DNA of 32,280 bases from Clostridiales bacterium. GTDB taxonomy: Bacteria; Bacillota; Sulfobacillia; Sulfobacillales; Sulfobacillaceae. Every line of letters starts with the position of its first letter. The stretch's first letter is position 1. The notes beneath the pieces were generated by a model. The model saw nothing but the letters and a program-made list of their open reading frames with translations. It did no database searches and had not been told where the DNA came from. The translations under genes were made by a program, and so were the position numbers. Below are positions 25,832 through 32,280 of this stretch, piece after piece. The DNA lies in contig DAHXNH010000393.1 in the NCBI GenBank assembly GCA_027365485.1, positions 1 to 32,280 on the forward strand. Reading direction: 5' to 3'.

Positions 25832-27067
25832 ATGGGTATTTCATATTCCACGCCGCAGCTCTTTGCCGCCGCTTTAGGGCTGCAATCCCCCTGGGAAGTG
25901 GTTGAGACGCGGTTGGACCGCACGGCGAACCACTTGCGACTCACGCTGGACTTTGCCCGCGGCGCACGCTTTGCCTGTCCCGCCTGTAGCACCGAGAACT
26001 GTCCCGTCCATGATACCGAAGCCCGCCGGTGGCGCCATCTGAACTTCTTTCAGTATGCGTGCTATATCGAGGCCCGTCAGCCTCGTGTCCGGTGCCCGAA
26101 CTGTGGGGTGAAAACCGTCCCGGTGCCCTGGGCCCGACCTGGTAGTGGATTCACCCTCCTATTTGAAGCGTTTACGCTGACCTTGATGCAGGACATGCCG
26201 ATTCGGGCGGTCAGTGATCTCGTCGGTGAGTGGGACACCCGCCTCTGGCGGGTGCTCGACCATTACGTGACCGAGGCCCGCGACCAGCGCTCCTTAGCCC
26301 CCGTCACGGCGTTTGGGGTCGACGAGACGGCCGCCCGACGAGGCCACCATTAGGTCACGATCGTCGTCGATCCGGCCGAATCGGCCGTGATCTTTGCCAC
26401 ACCAGGCAAAGACGCGACCACGGTGACCCGGTTCGCTGAAGATTTTCAAGCCCACCACGGCGATCCGGCCACCGTGACCGACGTCACGATGGATATGTCG
26501 CCCGCCTTCATCAAAGGGGTCACCACCCACTTTCCCGAGGCCGCGATCACGTTCGACAAGTTCCATGTCATGAAGCTCCTTGGGGACGCCGTCGACCAGG
26601 TGCGCCGAGAGGAGCGCAAAGTCCGCCCCGAACTCGCAGGTACGCGCTATTTGTGGCTCAAAAATCCGCAAGATCTCAAAGTGTCGGCCGCTGATCGACT
26701 CGTGGACTTGCGCCAAGCCCACCTCAAAACCGGTCGGGCCTATGCCATCAAAGAAACGCTTAAGGCCTTGTGGGACCAGCCGCCGGAAGCCGCGGAGGCC
26801 TTTCCGCGGCACTGGTACTTCTGGGCCACCCATAGCCGCCTCGATCCCATCCGTCAGGCCGCCAAAACCATCAAGGCCCACTGGGCCGGGGTCCTCCGGT
26901 ATACCCACAGTCACCGCACCAATGCCGTGTTGGAGGGCATTAACAGCTTGGTGCAAGCCGCCAAAGCCCGAGCCCGCGGCTATCGGAATATTCATCATTT
27001 CATTACCGTCATCTATCTGGTGGCAGGCAAGCTATCCCTGCCACGTTTAACCTTAGAATCGGGCTAA
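25832..27067 (+). pseudogene. ISL3-family transposase with a single in-frame TAG
   Basis: The reading frame of 411 codons is continuous apart from TAG at 26351 (codon 174). Features are the N-terminal zinc site FACPACSTENC followed by VRCPNCGVKTV, then the DDE core with FGVDETAARRGHH, a second acidic segment ITFDKFHVMKLL, and SHRTNAVLEGINSLVQAAK near the C-terminus. Relatives usually read GHQYVT or a similar sequence where this one reads GHH-stop-VT, so a tyrosine codon probably mutated to TAG. ATG at 25832 has AAGGAG about 9 nt upstream. The rest of the gene shows no erosion, so the mutation is probably young or a sequencing error. Confidence 0.88.
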
Positions 27068-27372
27068 CCCACACTAAATAGCGAGGAGCCCAAAAGCCAA
27101 AGCGCAATCGGCAGCCAATCCCGGAATGCCTGTCGTGACGGTGGATTTGGGCGACAATCGTTTGGCAGTCATGGGTGCGTTCCTCAACGACCAACTGATG
27201 GCGACCCAATTCATTCCTGGCGGCACACTGAATCATTAGCGCCATCAATTGTTGAGCGGATGCAGATTTTGTCGGTGTGATGAACCTGGGCCGGAAGTGG
27301 AATGGCACGTTCGTCTATCCGCGAAAGAAAAAACGTGTAGATGAACCCAATCCTACGCAGGCGATGGCCTAA

Positions 27373-28174
27373 TACGGCGTAGGTCAGTCAAACAGCCGGC
27401 GGCTGTCTGCTAGTACTCGTGTGGTACGGTGGAGTCTGAACATTTCTCTTGGAATGACGGTTTACCGAAATGGGAGAAGTACACGCCGATATGGGGTCCC
27501 GTTCTCAAGCCCCTCCGCGCACTTGCATGAGAAAAAGGTCAGCCCAACAACAGCCGATCATCATATTTGAATACATACATCTTAAGATGAGTCAAGTTCG
27601 ATTCTCCAAGTGGAGGCGATGGCCTAAAATGATCCCAGAGTTCCTACTTCAACCCACGTTTCGCACCCCCAGATATTGGGGATAATCATTTGTTTTAAAC
27701 CCAACATGTTGCGCTTCACAAATATTCACGATCAATATGTAGTCTGATGATCATGGTAGGATACAATATCTAGGGATAAGGGTGAGAAACGTGGATTCAA
27801 GTGGAGAAACAAAGGGGTATTTTCCTCACAGAGTTGGGATGTCGCCCTGCCACCTGACTTATCTTAGAATGCATGTTTTACAATCGGGATCTGGCCCACA
27901 AAGACTCGCGTAGGATGAGAGCCCCGCCCTTCCCACGGATAACGATCAGATTAAACGAAGCCTTGACGACAGGATTCCGGTAACTGGTGTTCTTGGCATT
28001 CATGATCCGAAAGTTTGAACGTTAGGGCAAGTTACGGCGGGTCGGTGCGATTCTCTATCGCTGTCTGTGGCTCATCCGTGTTCATCCTTCGTTGTCCGAA
28101 TCCCATAACCCTTCGGTAGAATGGAACCCTCTGGTAAAAATGCTATCGCGCAAAAAGCTTCAGAGAGGTTTTTA
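27373..28174. other. Non-coding stretch between the tnpB remnant and the protease cassette
   Basis: No gene is supported. The first part (27373-27480) may hold the 3' end of the IS607 element, where the guide RNA of TnpB elements is normally encoded; it has the hairpin ACAGCC-GGC-GGCTGT (27392-27406). The middle part is the MITE-like repeat 27574-27876. From there to the promoter at 28175 I see nothing definite. Confidence 0.45.
27574..27876. repeat. MITE-like element with inverted ends
   Basis: The left end (27574-27597, starting ACATACATCTTAAGATGAG) is inverse to the right end (27846-27876, finishing CTTAGAATGCATGT), with about 19 of 24 positions matching. The right end is also a close copy of 110-140. 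There is no coding frame inside. The 303-bp length and inverted ends suit a non-autonomous element, perhaps moved by an IS630-type transposase. This reading is inference from the repeats. Confidence 0.45.
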
Positions 28175-28203
28175 TTGACAGTCCCGCGATAGGGGCCTAA
28201 AAT
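28175..28203 (+). promoter_or_regulatory. Strong sigma-A-type promoter of the protease cassette
   Basis: TTGACA (28175-28180) is a consensus -35 box, followed after exactly 17 bp by TAAAAT (28198-28203). Transcription would start near 28210, just before the first gene of the cassette. Confidence 0.82.
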
Positions 28204-28241
28204 ATTTATGCATGAACGCTCAAGCATTGGGAGGGAAATAT

Positions 28242-28433
28242 TTGACGAGAACACGAGAGGGAACGGAGGAGCACGATCCAAAAACCCCAAAGAATCCCGC
28301 CGCCGTAGCCCTCGGGCGCCTTGGCGGCAAAAAAGGAGGCCTGGCGCGAGCGCAAATTTTATCTGCCAATCAACGGCGTGAAATTGCTCAAAAGGCGGCA
28401 AACGCCCGATGGAAAAAGGAGCGTGAGCGATAA
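28242..28433 (+). CDS. Small basic GGKKGG-motif protein, first gene of the cassette
   Basis: The 63-residue protein is rich in Lys, Arg, Ala and Gly: KNPAAVALGRLGGKKGGLAR (positions 17-36), then ILSANQRREIAQKAANARWK. Similar small proteins with an AALGRxGGxKGG segment followed by an REIAxKAAxARW segment are widespread in bacteria, but I know of no established function; DNA or RNA binding is possible. I prefer TTG at 28242, which has GGGAGGG 6 nt upstream. An ATG at 28212 lies almost on the predicted transcription start and has no binding site. The stop codon overlaps the start region of the protease gene, so translation is probably coupled. Confidence 0.72.
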   Translation: MTRTREGTEEHDPKTPKNPAAVALGRLGGKKGGLARAQILSANQRREIAQKAANARWKKERER

Positions 28434-28434
28434 C

Positions 28435-29379
28435 GTGAAAGACGCCGGGACTTTAAGCTTGGAGGAGGAGTTAACCGAGTCATGCAATGCGCTGGTTCAT
28501 ATCCGAAATCGGCCCTTGGTCGCTCTCTATTATCCGGAAGAGATGGGGAGTATGGAGGCTCTGGATGCAGACGATTGCTATAAGATTCTCCGCCAGTTTG
28601 GCCTACATCCAGATTCAAAGCAATCACAGCTAGATGTTCTGGTTCATACATTAGGAGGCGATCCTAAAGCGGCTTATCGGTTAGCCAAGTGTTTGCGATA
28701 TTTTACAGACACGGTTACTTTTTTAGTACCTGAATTCGCATATAGTGCAGGCACACTGTTGTGTCTTTCGGGGAATGAAATCCGATTTGGGCACAATGCG
28801 GGAATTTCCCCAATCGACATCTCGTTGCAAAGCGGGTCAGAGTCTATCGAATTGACGGCTATCGATTATTTTATGGAGTTTGTTAAGGACAGTCAAAAGG
28901 AAATTCAACATATTTTAAGGAAGGAAGGGATAAAATCTCCGAGTCGGGTGGGATCCGACTTACTTGGAAGGCTCTTAGACCAAGTTCAAGCCATTAAGGT
29001 TGGTAGTTACTATCGCGAACGGATGCTCACTCGGCATTACGCTGAAGAATTGCTCAGCCGGTTTATGTTAGTGGATCTGCCGAATATCGAAGGACGCCAG
29101 AATAAGATTTTAGATCACCTGTTATTCAAGGCCCCGGCCCATGAATTTCAGGTGGACTATGAGCAAAGTGTTAGTTACGGATTGGTAGCACAAGAGATGA
29201 CCACAGATGAATCGTCCGCAGCCAAACAAATAATCGATAAGCTGCGGACGATGGATGCCCAAGGAATTATTTGCCCGGAGATTTACGACTGGCATCGGAT
29301 GCCGTTCTTTTTCTATTGCGATGGAACCGCTCCGAACCTAGAGGACTCCGAATCGTATACGATCGACCAAAACGGTTAA
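28435..29379 (+). CDS. SDH-type (SDH_sah) ClpP/SppA-fold serine protease
   Basis: The product of about 314 residues has the crotonase/Clp fold seen in SDH-type serine proteases: DVLVHTLGGDPKAAYRLAKC (67-86), where HTLGGD forms the oxyanion part, VTFLVPEFAYSAGTLLC with the likely nucleophile Ser104, and GNEIRFGHNAGISPID. There is no signal peptide or membrane helix, so it is cytoplasmic. The substrate is unknown. GTG at 28435 lies just past the stop of the small upstream gene; GTG at 28423 is an alternative, but the AAGGAG at 28416-28421 is too close to it and rather far from 28435, so the start is uncertain by four codons. The cassette is intact while every mobile element around it is broken, which suggests that it is under selection. 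Confidence 0.83.
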   Translation: MKDAGTLSLEEELTESCNALVHIRNRPLVALYYPEEMGSMEALDADDCYKILRQFGLHPDSKQSQLDVLVHTLGGDPKAAYRLAKCLRYFTDTVTFLVPEFAYSAGTLLCLSGNEIRFGHNAGISPIDISLQSGSESIELTAIDYFMEFVKDSQKEIQHILRKEGIKSPSRVGSDLLGRLLDQVQAIKVGSYYRERMLTRHYAEELLSRFMLVDLPNIEGRQNKILDHLLFKAPAHEFQVDYEQSVSYGLVAQEMTTDESSAAKQIIDKLRTMDAQGIICPEIYDWHRMPFFFYCDGTAPNLEDSESYTIDQNG

Positions 29380-29410
29380 GCTGTGGATGTTGGGAAGGAG
29401 GGCGATAACG

Positions 29411-29605
29411 ATGGAAGACTCAAACCTAAGGTTAGCGCTGAAGCTCCATCACGAGCAGGCGAATCATCGTCGAGAGCGTGCGGCGCGCCAACAGGGAATG
29501 TCTCCGCAAGACGTGTTTGATCGGGTGAATGCGGTGCCTATGCGCGGGCCCCTGACGGCCAACGGGGGAAAGGCGCGCCGACCCACACCGAGGCGAAAAG
29601 GGTAG
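29411..29605 (+). CDS. Small basic protein, third gene of the cassette
   Basis: The 64-residue protein is not one I recognise. The N-terminal half is a charged helix (LRLALKLHHEQANHRRERAA), followed by MSPQDVFDRVNAVP and a basic tail (GGKARRPTPRRKG). ATG at 29411 is preceded by GGAAGGAGGG about 8-10 nt upstream, a strong site that supports it as a real gene; a longer frame from 29387 is less likely. It lies 31 bp after the protease stop codon on the same strand. It may be a substrate, adaptor or nucleic-acid-binding partner of the protease; that is inference from position and charge. Confidence 0.62.
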   Translation: MEDSNLRLALKLHHEQANHRRERAARQQGMSPQDVFDRVNAVPMRGPLTANGGKARRPTPRRKG

Positions 29606-30387
29606 CCTAAACGGGAAGTCGGTTGCGGCCGTGGTCTCAGTCCATGGGTTTGGCAAGAGCTGACATCCCGCAACGCATGGTGGGATACTCAGAGTATTCG
29701 AGAGCCTGGCGCGATTTCACGGAATAATGATCTGCGGAGATATTGCGGAGGCGTGGTATGTACGCCTCCGTGTGTTTGTTGATGCCGTGGGATGCATTGC
29801 TTACTGAGGCGATACTGCGATGGCAGAGGAGCGATGACATTAAGTGGTACAGTCCTGTACCCCCGCCCGAGGCAATCTGGCCGAAAATAAGGATAAGGAG
29901 AATATTACGACTATTGAAAATTAGGTCGGTGGTTTACCGTGCGATTGACCGATGCCTCACAAGGGGAAATTTTACCCATGCGGAGTATGCTGCCGCAAGA
30001 TTACCTCAATCCGGCCTGGCGACCTGACCAAATACTGTCTTGGACCAAAGACTCTGGGATTTGCAAAGATCGAGAGGCCCCTCGATGGGTGACGATGAGC
30101 GACCCGTAAGAGGATCAAACTATATACCCGGTCGTAAAGATCTGAAAGATCCGGGAGTTGCAGACCAACTGATCGGTTGGTCGGAAAATCGCTCCTTGGA
30201 TTGAGAGGCTGAGCCGGAATTTTTGGTAGGTTGCGGGGCTGAAGGACGGATGCATCCGGCTCGGATCCGAAGGGACACGACGTGGTCGTCTGAGGGTCGA
30301 ACTGGATCAGCACTTTGAGGCACGCCTGTTGCCCCTGACGAATGCGACTCGCAGGAGAGAAATGGGAATGAGAGAGGACAGGACGGA
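29606..30387. other. Non-coding stretch after the protease cassette
   Basis: Apart from the terminator-like hairpin at 29746-29780 I see no supported gene. GACCAAC (30163-30169) and GTTGGTC (30176-30182) form a second hairpin without a T-tract. An open frame at 29758-30027 has GGAGG before its ATG, but that sequence is the arm of the hairpin and the protein has no recognisable features. Confidence 0.45.
29746..29780 (+). terminator. Likely intrinsic terminator of the protease cassette
   Basis: CGGAGGCGT (29746-29754) and ACGCCTCCG (29762-29770) form a perfect 9-bp GC-rich stem with a 7-nt loop, followed by TGTGTTTGTT. It lies 140 bp after the last gene of the cassette. Confidence 0.6.
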
Positions 30388-31393
30388 TTAGAGTCGCACA
30401 CAAAAACCGTCGACGGTCTCCATCATATTGTCATTAATGTGCTCCAAAAAGGCGGTCACTGCAGCAATGATTTCTTTAACGGAGCAAAAGAAGACGTTGT
30501 CAATCACGGAAGGCTTCAGCCAGCCCCAAACGCCTTCAATGAGGTTCAATTGCCGAGCTATACCGCGAGTACTGGTGGGACTATAAGGCGGTAAAAACAT
30601 CAAAGTCAGGTGATCCCGATGTTCTTCGAGAACGGGCTGAATCTGTTTGATATGGTGGATACGCGCATTATCCAGCACTATCACCAGCTTTTCGCCCGCC
30701 TAGCGGGCGACCACGGTGTTGAGGAAGCGCAAAAACTCGACGGCCGCATATTGCTCTTCATGTTCGCAATACACTTCGCCCGTTTCAGAGTCCAAGATGC
30801 CTAAGAGCGTATCGCCCCAAGGTTTACCGTAGGTTGGAATTTATGTTTGTTGGCCCTTGGGAACCCAAGTGCGATAAGTGGCCTGATAATCGCGAATCAT
30901 CGATTCATCTTCAAACAGAATGCGGTCAATCTGGCCGTCTATCCGTGGCTGTTTGACGACCTCAAACTCGGCCCGAAACGCCGCTTGTTTAGCGGGATCC
31001 GCCTTGGCGAGAGTGTAGGTGGGACGCCTGCCACGGAAGCCTAAGCGATTGAGCAGACCGCGGGTTCCGCGGTCGGACCATGTGCCCGTCAGGGTAATAG
31101 GTGACCTCAAAGGTGTCTTTAATGTAGTCTCGGACCCGCGGCGAGGTCCAATTCATGTTCGCCGGAAAGCCGACATCTTGAGGAGTCTTGCACGTCACGA
31201 CGGAGGCCACCTGCTGTTCTTGTTCCTCGGTTAAACGGTGGGGCCGCCCTGGGGAATGCTGGAGATCCAACGCCGGCAGTCCGCCAGCAAGAAAGCCCTG
31301 GCCGAAGTCCCAGGGTACGTCTGAATGTATTTGCAGACGGGCGTGACCGACCGCCGGATAATGCCGCCAATTTCGGCATAGTGGTACATGCAT
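30388..31393 (-). pseudogene. IS630-family transposase, decayed
   Basis: Pieces of one DDE transposase are spread over two frames. The N-terminal half has SPGRPHRLTEEQEQQVASVV and MNWTSPRVRDYIKDTFEVTY. After a frameshift near 31100 come LLNRLGFRGRRPTYTLAKAD and RILFEDESMIRDYQATYRTW with the first acid. A TAA follows KGQQT near 30840. Then ILDSETGEVYCEHEEQYAAV, a TAG at 30700-30702 where relatives have Tyr, and VIVLDNARIHH with the second acid. In LMFLPPYSP...LNLIEGVWGWLK about nine extra residues (TSTRGIARQ) are inserted just before the third acid. With at least one frameshift, two stops and an insertion the gene is dead. The proposed start overlaps the repeat at 31386-31416. I could not find matching terminal repeats. 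Confidence 0.8.
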
Positions 31394-31416
31394 CCCAAGA
31401 TAGGTCAGGGTCTAGG
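31386..31416 (-). repeat. Third copy of the ATGCATGT-ended repeat
   Basis: On the minus strand this 31-bp stretch matches 110-140 at about 25 positions and ends in the same ATGCATGT. It has the orientation of a left end, so an element would extend to the right from here, but no matching right end is visible before the window stops. It overlaps the first codons of the IS630-type pseudogene. Confidence 0.5.
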
Positions 31417-31525
31417 GGACAGCCTCCACCGCGCTTACTAAAGAGAAGCTTGCTATTAAGGAGGTAACTGCCATCACGGTTGCGATGGTGACCGTGGGTG
31501 CTGGCAGACGAGCAGACGCCGACGA

Positions 31526-32030
31526 TTACCGGGTCTTGATCCGTTCCACGACCTCGCTTGCCGGGGCCATCCTCGGACTACGCCCAGGACTTTGACTGAC
31601 GCCTCCACAATAGGCATCATCGAGCTCCAACAAGCCTCCTAACCGATACCGACTGTTACGTTCCGTCATCGCCTGCTGGATTTTGTGATGCAGCAACCCC
31701 GCCGTTACATAGGGCAACCCTAATTCGCGGCTTAGATAGAACAAGGGCTGATTATCCTCCTTGCTCTACCGCAATCATATAAATCGCCCAAAACCACATC
31801 CGCAAGGCCACCTTGGTGCGCTGAAAGATCGTCCCCGCGGTCACCGACGCTTGATGACCACACGCCGCACATTCGTACACCGGGGCGGTCCGCCCCGATC
31901 TTTGCACGGTCCAATACTTCGTGCCATTGCACTTCGGGCACACAAATCCTTCGGGCCAGCGTTGGTCAAACAGTTACTGCCGACAGGCTTTCTCATCCGA
32001 AAATTTATCTTGCCACTGGAGCAATGTCAT
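31526..32030 (-). pseudogene. IS1595-family (ISXO2-like) transposase, truncated and decayed
   Basis: The N-terminus reads MTLLQWQDKFSDEKACRQ, then a TAA where relatives usually have a sense codon, then LFDQRWPEGF and the zinc ribbon VCPKCNGTKYW with YECAACGHQASVTAGTIFQR. This is the standard opening of IS1595 transposases. After RMWFWAIYMIAVEQGG a frameshift near 31752 leads to LFYLSRELGLPYVTAGLL and LGGLLELDDAYCGG, which carries the first acidic residues of the catalytic domain. The frame then loses similarity and stops at 31526, so most of the catalytic core is missing. ATG at 32030 is chosen from family pattern. Confidence 0.8.
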
Positions 32031-32143
32031 CTAGGAGCTTGTCCATTTATTGGGCAGTCTGGAATCATCTGCTACACACCCGACCAGACACCGATTCTTC
32101 TCTGAGGTACTTTGCTCTCGTGAGGCAATCTATTGGAGGAGTT

Positions 32144-32269
32144 ATGGCTGGATTTCGTTGGGAAACGGTGAACTGGGCAGACTCCGGCCTTCCCAGCGAT
32201 TACGCAGAGAAGGCCGCGACGGCTTTCTGCCCTCGTGTTCGCACTTTTCGCCAAATCTTTCGGATGTCA
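32144..32269 (+). CDS. Possible small protein, 41 residues
   Basis: A short frame, beginning MAGFRWETVNWADSGLPSDY, is preceded by GGAGGAG 3-4 nt before its ATG and ends in TAG. I do not recognise it. It lies at the window edge between mobile-element remnants, so it may equally be a chance frame or the start of a broken gene. Confidence 0.25.
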
Positions 32270-32280
32270 TAGGCCATCGC

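Larger units (their letters stand above)
25651..27090 (+). mobile_element. ISL3-family insertion sequence, 1440 bp
   Basis: The element is bounded by imperfect terminal inverted repeats of 24 bp (25651-25674 and 27067-27090; 20 of 24 match), starting GGTTCTTCG and GGCTCCTCG, in keeping with ISL3 ends. It contains one transposase frame in the plus direction and is flanked by an 8-bp direct duplication. It lies inside the tnpB remnant. The ends look functional, but the transposase has one in-frame stop codon, so it could move only with help from another copy or by suppression. Confidence 0.93.
25643..27098. repeat. 8-bp target-site duplication flanking the ISL3 element
   Basis: CAAAAGCC occurs at 25643-25650 directly before the left end and at 27091-27098 directly after the right end. 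Eight-bp duplications are typical of ISL3-family insertion. The exact match shows the insertion is recent or undisturbed. Confidence 0.92.
24801..27372 (+). pseudogene. TnpB (IS607-type RNA-guided nuclease) remnant, split by an ISL3 element
   Basis: The N-terminal part starts near VTVVKTVKIGIHKELHAVKR. It carries an in-frame TAG at 25185, a frameshift near 25515-25530 (joining to FGLKRGVPYPLSLYAKRDQR), then an ISL3 insertion after WVDAPPKA. Reading resumes exactly in frame after the insertion with KAQSAANPG and the RuvC-I strand VVTVDLGDNRLAVMG (Asp codon at 27144). A TAG at 27237 follows, then a deletion of the RuvC-II and zinc-finger region, and finally ADFVGVMNLGRKWNGTF and FVYPRKKKRVDEPNPTQAMA ending at TAA 27372. 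TnpB proteins use an RNA from the element's 3' end to cut DNA. This copy cannot be active. Removing the ISL3 element and one target copy restores the reading frame, so the insertion came after or during decay. Confidence 0.8.

Noticed and set aside
29758-30027. Open frame after the protease cassette with GGAGG before ATG
   Set aside because: The apparent binding site is part of a terminator hairpin arm, and the predicted protein has no protein-family features.
25185-30702. Amber recoding of TAG
   Set aside because: The DUF4012 and FAH-SAF genes both end naturally in TAG, and the same mobile elements also carry TAA stops and frameshifts, so decay explains the data.
88-32253. 13-base inverse match between 88-100 and 32241-32253
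   Set aside because: Matches of this length are expected by chance several times in a 32-kb window, and the flanks do not align.
1-32280. CRISPR array, rRNA or prophage genes
   Set aside because: No regularly spaced repeat-spacer pattern, rRNA sequence or phage structural gene is visible anywhere in the window.

Overview
The window looks like a chromosomal segment of a moderately GC-rich, Gram-positive-type bacterium. Genes carry strong GGAGG-type ribosome binding sites, GTG and TTG starts are common, and the one exported binding protein has an ordinary Sec signal rather than a clear lipobox. The mix of a DUF4012 protein with ISL3, IS607, IS630 and IS1595 elements would suit a Sulfobacillus- or Alicyclobacillus-like Firmicute. 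That assignment is inference; there is no rRNA or other marker gene here.

Left part (1-6284): a frameshifted small coiled-coil/membrane gene, rmuC (917-2398, +), a DUF4012 membrane protein (2607-4439, -), about 1.2 kb of repeat-bearing non-coding DNA, and a pentapeptide-repeat gene (5682-6284, +) whose reading frame has no ATG/GTG/TTG at its natural 5' end.

Centre (6288-22832): a tightly packed minus-strand cluster for pectin / polygalacturonate use, read from right to left. A promoter with two matching palindromic operators (22737-22832) precedes a Gfo/Idh/MocA oxidoreductase and a family-5 ABC substrate-binding protein. A leaky-looking terminator follows. Then come an enolase-superfamily sugar-acid dehydratase, GH28 polygalacturonase, GH105 unsaturated uronyl hydrolase, a PL2-like pectate lyase, CE8 pectin methylesterase, an alpha/beta hydrolase, a three-gene UxaA (altronate/galactarate dehydratase) set and a PabB-PabC fusion. 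Only the binding protein has a signal peptide, so the depolymerising enzymes appear to work in the cytoplasm on imported oligomers. The UxaA set is unusual: two UxaA-type chains have complementary losses of conserved motifs, and the small SAF domain is fused to the C-terminus of a fumarylacetoacetate-hydrolase-like domain that lacks its metal-binding glutamates.

Right part (22833-32280): an eroded mobile-element region. It holds a DUF2892 membrane protein, an IS607-type tnpA/tnpB remnant split by an ISL3-family IS with intact ends and an 8-bp target duplication, MITE-like repeats, an IS630-type pseudogene and an IS1595-type pseudogene. Between these remnants lies one apparently intact three-gene cassette with its own sigma-A-type promoter: a small Lys/Gly/Arg-rich protein, a ClpP/SppA-fold serine protease of the SDH (SDH_sah) type, and a small basic protein (28175-29605), ending at a likely terminator. 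This cassette and the UxaA trio are the best candidates for undescribed systems.
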